64,000 bases of DNA from Symbiodinium sp. CCMP2592. Taxonomy: Eukaryota > Sar > Dinophyceae > Suessiales > Symbiodiniaceae. Every line of letters starts with the position of its first letter. Position 1 is the stretch's first letter. The notes beneath the pieces are model-generated. The model was not told the origin of the DNA. It saw only the letters and a list, made by a program, of their open reading frames with translations, and did no database searches. The position numbers and the translations under genes are program-made. Of the stretch, positions 40,203 to 49,489 are shown one piece after another. The DNA lies in NCBI GenBank assembly GCA_905221615.1, contig CAJNDT010001291.1, positions 369,959 through 433,958 on the forward strand. Direction: 5' to 3'.

Positions 40203-40288
40203 TACTTAGAGGTTCATGGGACTTAATAAGTCGGGTTGTAAATACTTCAATTAGGAGTATGAGTAGCTAACCCTGTTCCTTCAAGTAG
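40203..40288. mobile_element. MITE-D copy 13, deleted interior
   Basis: TACTTAGAGGTTCATGGGAC and AACCCTGTTCCTTCAAGTAG. Confidence 0.8.
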
Positions 40289-40574
40289 GTTATTGGGGCT
40301 GTACTGCTGAGGCATTCCATCTCGGGGTTGAAGGGTTTTGGCAGCAGTGTTCACGGGGATTTCGGTCGAGGCTGCAGGGGTCTAGGGTTGAAGGGCATAT
40401 TGTTGGGGATTCACTAGAAACCCTAAACCCTTAACCCTGAACTTTAGATCCTGTAAACCCTACAAACCCTAAACCCTAAACTCCAAACCCCAGGGTTCAG
40501 GGTTGATTGATGAGTTTGAGAAATTTCAGGAAATGACCTGCGTGTGGTTCAGGGACTCTTTCTTCAAAGAAGTC

Positions 40575-40683
40575 TCCAAAGATCCCAATATCCCTTTAGT
40601 AAGGATTATACCTTAAACTGTAGGGGGCTTAATGTTCTGATTTAAGGTACATTCCTTAATTAAGGGGGTAATTATTGGGCTCC
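40575..40683. mobile_element. MITE-B copy 8, diverged
   Basis: AAGATCCCAATATCCCTTTA and TTAAGGGGGTAATTATTGGG. Intermediate between MITE-B and MITE-C ends. Confidence 0.7.
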
Positions 40684-40833
40684 CTTAAAGCCTAAACCCT
40701 ATAGATCCCTTAAAGGAGCCCTAGGTGGAGAGGGTTCTTTGCGCATCTGCCCCTCTTGACTGAGGCATGGTGAGATTGGCTGAGCTTCGCGAGCACAAAG
40801 CTCCGATAAGTGCTGCGAATCACGAAGCTGGAG

Positions 40834-41072
40834 TTGGGAGCCACCTTAAACCCTGAACCCCTAAACCCGAAACCCTAAGCCCTAAACCCAAACCCTGAAC
40901 CCCTGAACCCTAAGCCCTCAACCCAAACCGTGAACCCCTAAACCCGAAATGCTAAGTTCTAAACCCGAAACCCTAAGTTCTAAACCCGAAACCCTAAGTT
41001 CTAAACCCGAAACCCTAAGTTCTAAAGCCCAAACCCTAAGCTCTAAATTGGGAGCCACCTTACACCCTGAAC
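40834..41072. repeat. 21-bp telomere-like repeat between 25-bp direct duplications
   Basis: ACCCGAAACCCTAAGTTCTAA (21 bp, three heptads) is repeated about four times within wider CCCTAAA DNA. The block lies between two copies of TTGGGAGCCACCTTA..ACCCTGAAC (40834-40858, 41048-41072; one mismatch). Confidence 0.88.
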
Positions 41073-41162
41073 GCCCGAACCCGAAGCCCTCAACTCTTGG
41101 GCCCTGATCTCTCTAAGCTCTGAAACCCAAGGCTATGTCGCAAATTAGTGGTTAAAGAACCC

Positions 41163-41278
41163 TACTTGGAAGATCATGGGACTTAGTAACTAGGGTTATA
41201 AGTACCTTAGGTAGGTATAAAAGTGGATATAACTATAGTTACCTTACTTATAACCCTACCTACTAAGCCTCCAAGTAC
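41163..41278. mobile_element. MITE-D copy 14
   Basis: TACTTGGAAGATCATGGGAC; the right end is shortened to TACTAAGCCTCCAAGTA. Confidence 0.88.
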
Positions 41279-41475
41279 TAGTACAATCCTAGAAGGATCA
41301 TAATGCAGCATGCCGAAGGGCATAGCATAGGGTCCTGAATGATTCGCAGATAGTCGGGGTCTACTCTTCCTACAGGTTCCTCAATGTAAGCGATAGTATA
41401 TAGTAGAGTAGCCATTATGGTAACCTTACACAAACCCCAGTAACATGATTCAGGTTTCTATACATCACTCTATGT

Positions 41476-41576
41476 GGGTGGTTGTCAAAAGTAGGGTCCC
41501 TTTTTGGGTCCTTACTATGGTACGGCACCTAATATCCAGGGTACCTAAAAAGGGTCCCTAATTTTGACAACTACCC
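41476..41576. mobile_element. MITE-A copy 4
   Basis: GGGTGGTTGTCAAAAGTAGG and CCTAATTTTGACAACTACCC. 101 bp. Confidence 0.92.
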
Positions 41577-41713
41577 GTATAAGGCAACCTTACAAACACC
41601 CCAGTTACATGATTCAGGGTTCTACATCATTCTATACCACCCTCAGGCACGAAGGAATCCCTCCCGCTCCAAACAAGGACGACGACTCATTCGAAGAGTG
41701 CCTTCCTACATTA

Positions 41714-41828
41714 ATATGGGGGGTTTCCGAAAACAGGGGACCTTAATATAGTAACCTATATAAATAGTTGGATCCTTATAATAGCGACCCCAAAATAAGG
41801 TACGCCTAACTTTCGGAAACTCCCATAT
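41714..41828. mobile_element. MITE-F copy 6
   Basis: AATATGGGGGGTTTCCGAAA and TTTCGGAAACTCCCATATT. Confidence 0.88.
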
Positions 41829-42113
41829 TATTATGCACTTCCTCAAACTGTGGGGAGTGCTTCAAAATCCTTCGGCTGTTCAGAACCACATCCCTAAACC
41901 CCCGGAATTGCAAGCCCGACATCCACTCCAGCTTCTTAGGCGTGGGGCATGAAAACTCACGGTGCTGTCAGCTGCAGTGAGGGCGCCAGAACCCTGCATT
42001 TCACTATATCCTCAAACCGTATTCGCGGTGGTTCGGCGCCGAACGACCCACAAGTATATAGTATAATCTTAACCCTAAACCCCAAACCCCTAAACCCTAA
42101 ACCCTAAACCTTA

Positions 42114-42443
42114 AGCCCTTCACCTTCCAAACGAAGCCCAACAGCTTGCCGGTCCGCGAGACGACGTGCCCTGTTCTGAATTCGTCCAACGCTTGCCGTA
42201 GAGGGTGGTGCCCTCTGTATATTATAATCCCAACTTGCACCCCGAACCTGAGCTGCCTGAGAGACCGAAGCACGATACCCCTTCCCGAACATGAGCAATG
42301 AGCAGAGACGAAAGCTCAGAGAGCATGGGATGGAAACTGTTGGTGCTCCATCCGTGTTAAAGACTGCCATATCATATGAACTGCTTGAGGGAGTATGTCA
42401 GCAGGGGGTGTTTCGTGTTGAGCATTTGAGCATTCAGTTCTAG
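42114..42443 (+). CDS. Pair of exon-like segments, unknown
   Basis: Segment 1 (42114-42200) follows CCCTAAA DNA: ALHLPNEAQQLAGPRDDVPC, SEFVQRLP, stop. Segment 2 (42261-42443) reads YPFPNMSNEQRRKLREHGME, TVGAPSVLKTAISYELLEGV, CQQGVFRVEHLSIQF, stop; it has an internal ATG at 42291. Both are strongly protein-like. A minus frame (42104-42370) overlaps but ends in the heptads. Relation between the segments is unknown. Confidence 0.42.
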
Positions 42444-43160
42444 GCATCGGGCTTATAAACTTATACAGCTTAAGTCATGTAGGTGCCAGGGATCACCTGG
42501 CTTCCAGGCTCTACCCGGCATTCCTTCGTTTCGCATGTTGGTCTACTTCTGGGTTTAGGGGTTTGGGTTTAGTTAGGGGTTAAGGGTTTCGGGTTCAGCG
42601 TTTTCTGCTGCATGCGCTGCAAAATCTGTCTCTTCTCATAGCTCCTTTGGTACATGATTGGGCAGGTATGGCTGTTGGTAGTATATGGCAATGAATAAGT
42701 ATGGTTGGTGCTTCGGGGTTCAGAAGTATTCCTGGTACTCTGCATTCTAGTTCTTGTACAGCACGCTATGACAACACCGCGTACCCTCATAAACAGCCGC
42801 ATACCACCGAAACCGCTTTCTGACTTGAGAGTGCTTCAAAACCTTGGTCGTGTCGCATAGAAAGCTTGCGAAACCCTAAACCCTAAACCCCTAAACCGTG
42901 CAAGCCCACTACAGAGTCTCATACTCTGCGACTGGGGGCACCACCCTGTAGAGTCTAAGAATTCAACTTCTTTCAGACTGCTTTGGCCAGACAAAACCCT
43001 AAGTCCAACTCCCCGCCCAAAACCCTAAACCCCTAAAGCGCTCAACCCTAAACCCCGAACCCTAAACCCTAAACCCTCAAGAAAGAAATAAATAGCAATT
43101 GCTTGTCATTGCTGGGTTGAACTCCCTAAACCATCGATTTCAAGCCCAGCCCTGCCCAAC
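42444..43160. other. No gene supported
   Basis: Unique sequence, then CCCTAAA words from about 42870 to 43080. The minus frame 42569-42802 is not convincing. Confidence 0.4.
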
Positions 43161-43164
43161 ACCA

Positions 43165-43365
43165 GGGTCGAGTCACAAAACTCCCCCACATGCAAATCAG
43201 GTTTGCCAGTCGCAAAACAAATTCAACATCTGGTTTCAATCGCAAAACCCAGCGCCAGCCCCAGCCTAGCCCCCTCCAGCCCAGCCCCAGCCCCAGCCCC
43301 CTTCAACTTCCCCAGGGTCGACTCACAAAACTTTCCCAAATTCAAATCAGGCTCCAGTCCCGGAA
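43165..43365. repeat. CAGCCC-rich tract with direct repeats
   Basis: CCCCAGCCCCAGCCC runs, flanked by CCAGGGTCGAGTCACAAAAC and CCAGGGTCGACTCACAAAAC. A related tract is at 45.76-46.09 kb, so the pair brackets the 43.6-45.7 kb exon island. Confidence 0.8.
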
Positions 43366-43656
43366 GCCTCAGAGGAAAAGATTGCCATGGCAACAGCCGA
43401 AGAGAGGACTGACACTGTTGGAAGCCCGTCAGCCGCAACTTAGTCACCGCGCCTTTGCTTTCAGATTGTAGACTCTGTAGACCCCATAAGCGTATCCGCT
43501 GTAGGGGACATATTAGGTTTGTTATTATTGACTTTTGCCATTGTTACTGTGTCTAAGTAGTGTTACTGCATATTATTGCTGCCACTTCATCACTTCTGGG
43601 CTGTGCCCTTTCTACCATGGTTCTTTTGAAGCATGTGGCTTGCAATGGTTGGTGAC

Positions 43657-44368
43657 ATGGCTGACACGCCAGACATGGAGCAGCTGGACCTCCTCAGCGG
43701 AAACGTCAGAAGGCCACTGGTTCTGCGGGTGCTCAAGCTGTTGCGAAAGGGCTGAAGGAACGCCGCTGCACTAGCTGCTAGAGAGACGTGCAGGATCGTG
43801 CGGGCGGCAGCGCGTTGCGATGAAATATTCCGTGCTGCCCCTCCGCCCGTGACGCCACGACTCCGACGGCTTCTCAAGGACCAAAGAGTGTGGCATAGGG
43901 CTCTTCCACATCTTCTCGTCAGCTTCGTGTTGGATGTTATTCCCATGTGGCAAGTACACTCCACGCCATCGCCACAGAGGAGTTGACCCTCGCAGCTTCT
44001 CTGGGCTTCTTCCCCCGTGGGCTCGATGCTCCACTTTCGGAGGCAGGACTATCACGCAAGTCATCCAGTTGTTCAACTTTGGATGTAATTCTTGCATGCT
44101 GAACATTAGCGGTGTGTAGTACGAAGGAGGCCCCAGAAAAGGATCACAGATTTGACACATCTCTGACTCTACTGTTGTTCGCGTGTTTCTCTGCCAGGCG
44201 GAGAAGTTCAAGCTGCAGCTATGCCTTCTCCACCGGATGCTCAACGCCGGGGGCCAGCTCCCCTCGGCCTTGACGGCTCGTTTGCCCGGCAAGGCAGCAG
44301 ACTTAAGATCTGACCTGTTGGATTTTGGCCTTATCACCACACCTACATACCCAAGTGACCCAGCCTAA
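43657..44368 (+). CDS. Two-exon gene with an in-frame TGA, unknown protein
   Basis: ATG at 43657: MADTPDMEQLDLLSGNVRRP, LVLRVLKLLRKG, then TGA at 43753. The same frame goes on without other stops: RNAAALAARETCRIVRAAAR, CDEIFRAAPPPVTPRLRRLL, KDQRVWHRALPHLLVSFVLD and VIPMWQ. CAA|GTACAC is a donor. After a 244-nt intron with a pyrimidine-rich TTTCTCTGCCAG acceptor, exon 2 (from 44198) continues in phase 0: AEKFKLQLCLLHRMLNAGGQ, LPSALTARLPGKAADLRSDL, ending YPSDPA and TAA. About 154 codons; basic and helical. The TGA may be a mutation, readthrough, recoding or a missed tiny intron. A minus-strand 189-codon frame overlaps, but it ignores this splice pair. Confidence 0.58.
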
Positions 44369-44643
44369 CGCACGCATTCGGCGGCTTACATTGTCGCATG
44401 CAAGTGTCGGCCTTGCCCTACAAAAGGCTCAAGCTGCAAAACATTAAGTTCCTGCTAGTCAGATGCAGTGGCTCACCCGTCGTTGATTGTGTTGTTTCGG
44501 TTTGGGCGGGTGCTAGGACCCGGCAAGCTACTTCGTCGAGGTATTTCGCTGGGAGTTTCTTCTCAGATGCACACACCCTTATCTCGAAGTATAGCTTTTC
44601 CATTGTTCTAGATGCTTGAACTGACAGCTTGCCTTTATCCTGC

Positions 44644-44831
44644 AGCTGTTGCATGCTTTTTTCTGGCGCAAGATATTGGTGCAACACTGTATCCTTCGTG
44701 GGGGCAAGCTGTCAGCTCACCTCAATATGTTCTTTCGGCACTTGGGGAAAGACGCTCTCAATACCTTTTACCAATATCTCCTGTTTATATACAGCTTAGT
44801 CATGAGACCTGAGTCGTGGACAAGACCGTGA
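44644..44831 (+). CDS. Exon-like segment after a good acceptor, unknown
   Basis: TTGCCTTTATCCTGCAG is a strong acceptor. The frame then reads LLHAFFWRKILVQHCILRGG, KLSAHLNMFFRHLGKDALNT and FYQYLL, and stays open to 44831. Aromatic and basic, helical. The upstream exon was not identified; a minus-strand frame (44418-44687) overlaps the presumed intron. Confidence 0.48.
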
Positions 44832-45149
44832 AATACACCGTCACTCGACCTGGAGCAGTGCACAGTTGCCGTCTCATGGACAGTGGAGGTGGTGGAAAGC
44901 AGTGGTTCGGAAAGGTGCTAAAGTTGATCTGTATAATCTACTTGCCAGGAAGGCCAACTGTCGCCTCCATGCGGATGCCAAAGCGACGGCTGCGAAGGTC
45001 CGAACGGGGTCCTAGTCAGTCCGAGCACTCTTGAATCACCTGTGCAGTGCAAGCCAGAACAGTGCATATAGCACCGCATAGAAGAAAGCCAAGAATAGTA
45101 AACCCCAGAAGCATGCCAGGCTACCGGCATCATCCAAACCCTACACCCT

Positions 45150-45293
45150 GCGAAAAAAAACCGCCACCTGAGGGCGAAGAGTGGCCGTCTCTGTGCGCCT
45201 CCGGGCTCCGGTCCATGACACAAGGATGGGACCGAGAAGTGAAGAAGGACCTGAAGTGGGCTGAAGCAGGGCGGAATGCCGCTGATCCTGAAC
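45150..45293 (+). CDS. Exon-like segment upstream of the OTU-like ORF
   Basis: Frame: KKPPPEGEEWPSLCASGLRS, MTQGWDREVKKDLKWAEAGR, then NAADPEHGFLR overlapping the next ATG in another frame. Protein-like and charged. It could be the preceding exon of the OTU-like gene, with an undetermined splice. Confidence 0.38.
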
Positions 45294-45704
45294 ATGGATT
45301 CCTTCGGTGACTTTCGTTTAGATACTCTAAGTCAGATTAAGTTGAGTGAGTTCGTGCAGATCGCCGAGCTGCAGGACAAGGAGCTGTTGAAGAGATGCGG
45401 CCTTTCGGTGCATGACGTCGCAGCAGACGGCGCGTGCCTCTTTCGCGAGAGCGTGCCACCGTGTCTTTCGAGCATAGTTCGGTTGCGGCTGCGAGCCAGG
45501 GTTCGGTCAGAAAGCGTCGTTTTTGCAGCACGAAGCTCCGAAGCTAACACGCTTCAGGCGGAGGACGAAGCAGTTAACAGAACTCGACCCAAAAGCCCAA
45601 TTTATGTAGTTCTCAACAGCGTAGCTGTTAGGACGTCTGATGCAAGTGGATCCGACAAAACTGGCCGTCCTTCCATACTTCGACCGAATCCAGAAAGCCG
45701 TTAA
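45294..45704 (+). CDS. Putative OTU-type cysteine protease, N-terminal exon
   Basis: ATG at 45294: MDSFGDFRLDTLSQIKLSEF, then ELQDKELLKRCGLSVHDVAA and DGACLFRESV. The DGxCLFR motif (Asp45, Gly46, Cys48) is the nucleophile motif of OTU deubiquitinases, where Cys attacks the isopeptide bond. After FRE the expected OTU continuation (usually A-[VFI] and an aromatic-rich helix) is not seen. The exon probably ends near 45450; the open tail to 45704 looks non-coding or belongs elsewhere. The catalytic His is not visible. The call rests on one short motif. Confidence 0.5.
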   Translation: MDSFGDFRLDTLSQIKLSEFVQIAELQDKELLKRCGLSVHDVAADGACLFRESVPPCLSSIVRLRLRARVRSESVVFAARSSEANTLQAEDEAVNRTRPKSPIYVVLNSVAVRTSDASGSDKTGRPSILRPNPESR

Positions 45705-45759
45705 CCCGAGCTGAGGTTTTCTGGGTCACGTAGCCTGTTTGGAATTGGCACTGGAAAAG

Positions 45760-46095
45760 GCAGCCCAAGCCCCCAGCCCCAGCCCCAGCCCCAGCCCAAC
45801 CCCACGCCCAGCACCCCAGCCCCCCCTTCCGCCATCCAACCAATCCAGCCCAACCTCAGCCAGTTCCAGGCCCAGCCCCCGCAGCCCAAGCCCCAACCCC
45901 ACCCCAGCCCAACCCCAGCACCCCAACCCCCGTCCAACCAAGAAAATCAGGTTCCAGTCACAAAACTCACCCAAAATCCCAGCCCAGTCCCCCAGATCCC
46001 AGCCCATCCCAGCCTGCCGGCTCACAAATTCAAAAACCAAGTTCAAAAGGGAAACCCTGTCAAAACTTTCGCTCAAAACGTTTCGGTCAAAATTT
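45760..46095. repeat. CAGCCC/CCCAAC-rich tract
   Basis: CCCAGCCCCAGCCC, CCCAACCCC and related 6-mers. The Pro-rich plus frame and Gly/Trp-rich minus frames (45628-46118) are by-products. Confidence 0.85.
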
Positions 46096-46225
46096 ATTGG
46101 CACCCAAGCCCTCAACAATTTCTATAATCCCCTAACCCTAAACCCCTCAACCCTAAACCCTAAACCCCAAAGCTCCAAAATCCGGTTTCCTGAGCCCTAA
46201 CCCCTAAACTGCCCTAAGCCCTACG

Positions 46226-46330
46226 GTCAAAGATATACGTAGATCCTGCAATGCCCATAAGCAGGAAAATACCACGATTCCCATAGTCTAGGGTCCTTAG
46301 GGGAATGCAGGATTTATACCTTCTAAACGT
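46226..46330. mobile_element. MITE-E copy 7, diverged
   Basis: AGATATACGTAGATCCTGCA and TGCAGGATTTATACCTTCTA, with GATTCCCATAGTCTAGGGTCC. Confidence 0.78.
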
Positions 46331-46352
46331 AGGTCCGACGCTTGACACTTGA

Positions 46353-46437
46353 CTAGGATGCCCAGTAGCACCCTTATTCCCTTTTTGTACAAAATCGGAA
46401 CCCGTTTTATTCCTGCCTAGGTTACTGGGAATCCTAG
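46353..46437. mobile_element. MITE-K copy 4, deleted
   Basis: CTAGGATGCCCAGTAGCACC and GGTTACTGGGAATCCTAG; the middle is shortened. Confidence 0.9.
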
Positions 46438-46555
46438 TTGACACCCCTCCTTAGTATTGGGTATCTTCCAGCCCACAAGTCAAACCAGTATTGCAATGTT
46501 TTAGGGGTTGCATCCTTTGGGTTTGGGGTTTAGGGCTTCGGGTTTGGGGGTTTAG

Positions 46556-46709
46556 GGAGAAGCTCTTTGCTCCAGACCCTAACAAAACCCAAGCATCGGC
46601 CCTGAATTCATACTTGAACAGCTGTGCTGAGAGGAAGAATTTTAAAGCTTTTGGTTTGTGTATTCAGTCTTTGCTGAACTGTTGGGGTGCTAGGTTATTG
46701 AAGATGTGA
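46556..46709 (+). CDS. Terminal-exon-like segment, unknown
   Basis: EKLFAPDPNKTQASALNSYL, NSCAERKNFKAFGLCIQSLL, NCWGARLLKM, stop. It begins right where TTTAGGG DNA ends. Three Cys, helical. No family recognised. Confidence 0.42.
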
Positions 46710-47322
46710 GAAACAATCCTGCCCCCTACCTAGCGCTATTTTAGGTCAGGCATGCTGAAACTGCCTTGTCGCCTGCGAATGAGACGTATTTTTAAGCTTT
46801 GAAGCCGCCCTGCCACACTGTCGGTCGTACTTGAAGACTTAGCGACGCTTGCTGGCACGTTGGTCCATCCGGGCTACGTTTGGGATTTCAGGTGTAGCCC
46901 AAAGGTAACGTTTCAAAAGCGAAGTCATAGAGTCTTGCAGGGAGGAGTGCAGCGTGGGCTTATGGTTTCCTTGCATATTTCGAATGCAAGCTGCAAGTTA
47001 TCTGACCCTTGAGAAGTGCATGCAAGTCCTACACAGGTTGTTGCTGATAGGGTTTCGTCTTACGTGGACAAGTACGGTCCAGTTTGGGGTTTAGATGGCA
47101 TCATGGAGTTTAGGGGTAAAGGCCGAACCCCAGACTTTACACCGTGTTGATAGCTGCTTCGATAATCTGGAGTTGGGAATAATTCGTATTAGTCCTTCCC
47201 CTTGGAGTCCCGTTATTTCGTAGAAATATACCTATAGGATAGTATACCGCCAAAGCTCTGCAGCTTAACTAAGATCCCCATATTACAAACCTTGCTTTGA
47301 CATGCAAAGCCCTAAAGATCTG
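46710..47322. other. No gene supported
   Basis: Low in heptads, but no protein-like frame with borders. Confidence 0.4.
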
Positions 47323-47430
47323 CCCAGAGAGCCCAATACCGCTTAACTAGTAATATGCCTTAAATCATAATATGAAGCACGAAAAAATTTAAGCCATGTT
47401 CCTTAATCAAGGGGTATTGGGCTCTTCGGG
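47323..47430. mobile_element. MITE-B copy 5
   Basis: CCCAGAGAGCCCAATACCGC and GGGGTATTGGGCTCTTCGGG. Confidence 0.92.
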
Positions 47431-47533
47431 TGCCCCCCGAATTCCTATCCCAGACTGTACAAAATGCAAAAGATCCTCAGAGGATGAAGGGACTTAATTT
47501 CTAGGCTTACAAGTACTTTGACTAGGGTTATAG

Positions 47534-47642
47534 CCCAGAGAGCCCAATGCCCGTTAATTAAGGAATATGGCTTAAATTACATAGGGCTTCATATTATGGT
47601 TTAAGCTATATTCCTTTCTTAAGGGGAATCGGGCTCGTTGGG
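47534..47642. mobile_element. MITE-B copy 6, nested
   Basis: CCCAGAGAGCCCAATGCCCG and GGGAATCGGGCTCGTTGGG. It interrupts GGGTTATA|AGTAGATAT of MITE-D. Confidence 0.92.
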
Positions 47643-47652
47643 AAGTAGATAT

Positions 47653-47754
47653 GGGTGGTTGTCAAAAATTATGATCCTTTTCTGCGTCCCTGATATAATA
47701 CGGCACCTAATATTTAGGGTGTCCAAGAAGGGACCTTAATTTTGACAACTACAC
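47653..47754. mobile_element. MITE-A copy 5, nested
   Basis: GGGTGGTTGTCAAAAATTAT and TTAATTTTGACAACTACAC, with ATAT on both sides. Confidence 0.92.
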
Positions 47755-47803
47755 ATATACCTATAGTTACGTTATTTCTAATCCTACCCACTACGGCTGA
47801 TAA

Positions 47804-47894
47804 TGTAAACCCTGCATTGCCCGTAACAATATATCATAAATCCCATAAGTAAGGCTCGTTAAGGTAATGCAGGGTTTATACTTATCATCAACCG
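47804..47894. mobile_element. MITE-E copy 2, nested
   Basis: GGCTGATAATGTAAACCCTG and CAGGGTTTATACTTATCATC. It interrupts the right arm of MITE-D. Confidence 0.88.
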
Positions 47895-47919
47895 CAACTC
47901 CCACCATCCTCCAAGTAGA

Positions 47920-48033
47920 CAGCTGCTCAGGAAGCCGCCCGTGCCAACGATGCAATGTTGTCAGATGCACGGCGTTCGTGTCTGCCTTTTCGACCGCATG
48001 TAATATCGCTTTGTCAGTTGGGGGAGGATAATT
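47920..48033 (+). CDS. Exon-like segment abutting the MITE stack
   Basis: AAQEAARANDAMLSDARRSC, LPFRPHVISLCQLGEDN, stop. It begins right at the end of MITE-D. A short segment before the stack (about 47435-47474: PDCTKCKRS) is also protein-like, so the stack may sit within or beside an exon. Confidence 0.35.
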
Positions 48034-48239
48034 AGATATTTGATCAAACTTGGTTCGTTTTTTTGAGGGGTCGGTGGAACTCTAAGCTCCACTCCACACT
48101 AAACCCCAAACCCCAACGCCACCTAATATGGAGGTCTGAAGGGTTAGCGAAATATCCCTGAAGGTGCCCATATCATTACGCTACAGCACACCCCAAAATC
48201 TAAGCATCACTGTTACGGCCCCTCTGCAGTATTTCTAGA

Positions 48240-49130
48240 CCTTATACCCTAAACCTTAAACCCTTCTGCCCTAAACTCTAAACCTTATACCCTAAACCCT
48301 GAATCCTAAACTTCATACCCTAAACCCCAAACCCTAAACCCAAACCTTATACCCTAAATCCTAAACCCTATGTCTAAACCTTAACACGACCCGACACCGC
48401 AAAGCCATAAACCCTGGTTGAAAACCGTAACTAAGCGATCCTAGACCGTAGAGCCGCCAAGGTAAAGGTCTTAAACCACCCTAAACACTAAATTCTATAC
48501 TAAACCCTAAATCCTATTTCCAAAAAATCTTGTTTCTAAACTGTAACTAAGCGATCCTGAACCCTCAAGCCGCCAAGGGAAAGGCCTTAAACCTTAGACC
48601 CTAGACCCTAAGCCGTATACCCAGAAATTTGAATCCGGTTTCTAAGACTTAAACGATCCTAAACCGTAAAGCCCATTTGTAGACCTTGAATCGACGACTT
48701 CTAAACCTTTAAGCCTGTCAACAACCCTTAACCTTGTACCCTATACCTTAAACCCTCTAAACCCTAAACCGTATTTGAAAGCCCTAAACCCTAGACCTTG
48801 TACCCTGAACCCTGAAACCTAAAACCCTAAGCCCTATAAACCCTATTTCTTGATTAAACGACATGAAGCCGTAAATCCTATAAACGACCCTAACCCTTAT
48901 ACCCTAAACCCTCTAAACCCTAAACCGTATTTGAAAGCCCTAAACCCTAGATCTTGTACCCTGAAACCATATACTTGAAGTCCTATAAACCCCATTTCTT
49001 AATTAAACGACCCGAAACCGTAAATCCTATAAACGACCCTAACCCTTATACCCTGAAGCCTCTAAAACATAAACCCTGTTTGAAAGCACCAGACGACCCC
49101 GAAAACCCCTTGCCGCCAAGGTAAAGGTCG
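48240..49130. repeat. Decayed CCCTAAA-derived satellite with ~150-bp period
   Basis: CCCTCTAAACCCTAAACCGT and TTTGAAAGC recur at 48753, 48909 and, decayed, 49058 (156 and 149 bp apart), with CTATTTCTT.ATTAAACGAC and GTAAATCCTATAAACGACCC also repeated. An upstream block repeats GTAACTAAGCGATCCT and GCCGCCAAGG at 48429 and 48546. Confidence 0.85.
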
Positions 49131-49200
49131 ATCACGCCGCTCGTGAGCTGGGGAAGATGTGCCCACCAGGGCCACAGCTACGGGAATCCTTAAGGTACCC

Positions 49201-49313
49201 GAAGATCCCCATACCCCTTAATTAAGGATTATACCTTAAACTAGAGGGGGCTTAATATGATGTAAGGCATATTCCTTATTTAAGGGGTAGTGATGGGTAG
49301 TGGGTTCTCTGGG
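49201..49313. mobile_element. MITE-B copy 9, diverged
   Basis: GAAGATCCCCATACCCCTTA and TAAGGGGTAGTGATGGGTAG, ending TTCTCTGGG; contains a small duplication GTAGTGATGGGTAGTG. Confidence 0.75.
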
Positions 49314-49392
49314 TAGGTGGGGTTTAGGGTAGAGTTCCTTTAAGGGTTCTTCAAGGGGGTCTGTAAGGGATCTATAGTAGGGTTCTATGGTT

Positions 49393-49489
49393 TAGGGGCC
49401 TTAATCATTAGAATAGGGTTTGGGGTATATTGTACCATAAATACAAAAAGGAACCCCCTAAATCCTATGCTAATTATCAAGGCCCTTAC
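49393..49489. mobile_element. MITE-G copy 5
   Basis: TAGGGGCCTTAATCATTAGA and CTAATTATCAAGGCCCTTAC. Confidence 0.82.

Larger units (their letters stand above)
47475..47918. mobile_element. MITE-D copy 15 carrying three other MITEs
   Basis: Left end CTCAGAGGATGAAGGGACTT, right end CACCATCCTCCAAGTAG, core ACCTATAGTTACGTTATTTC. Successive pieces of MITE-D are separated by MITE-B (47534-47642), MITE-A (47653-47754) and MITE-E (47804-47894). Confidence 0.88.

Noticed and set aside
43771-44340. 189-codon minus-strand open frame
   Set aside because: It is antisense to two plus-strand exons with matching donor, acceptor and phase. I see no motif or splice logic for it, though I cannot fully exclude it.
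45628-46118. Gly/Trp-rich minus-strand frames and Pro-rich plus frame
   Set aside because: They translate CAGCCC/CCCAAC repeats.
47475-47918. Reading the 47.5-47.9 kb palindromes as independent hairpin terminators or ncRNA
   Set aside because: Each matches the termini of a dispersed family and they are nested in order.
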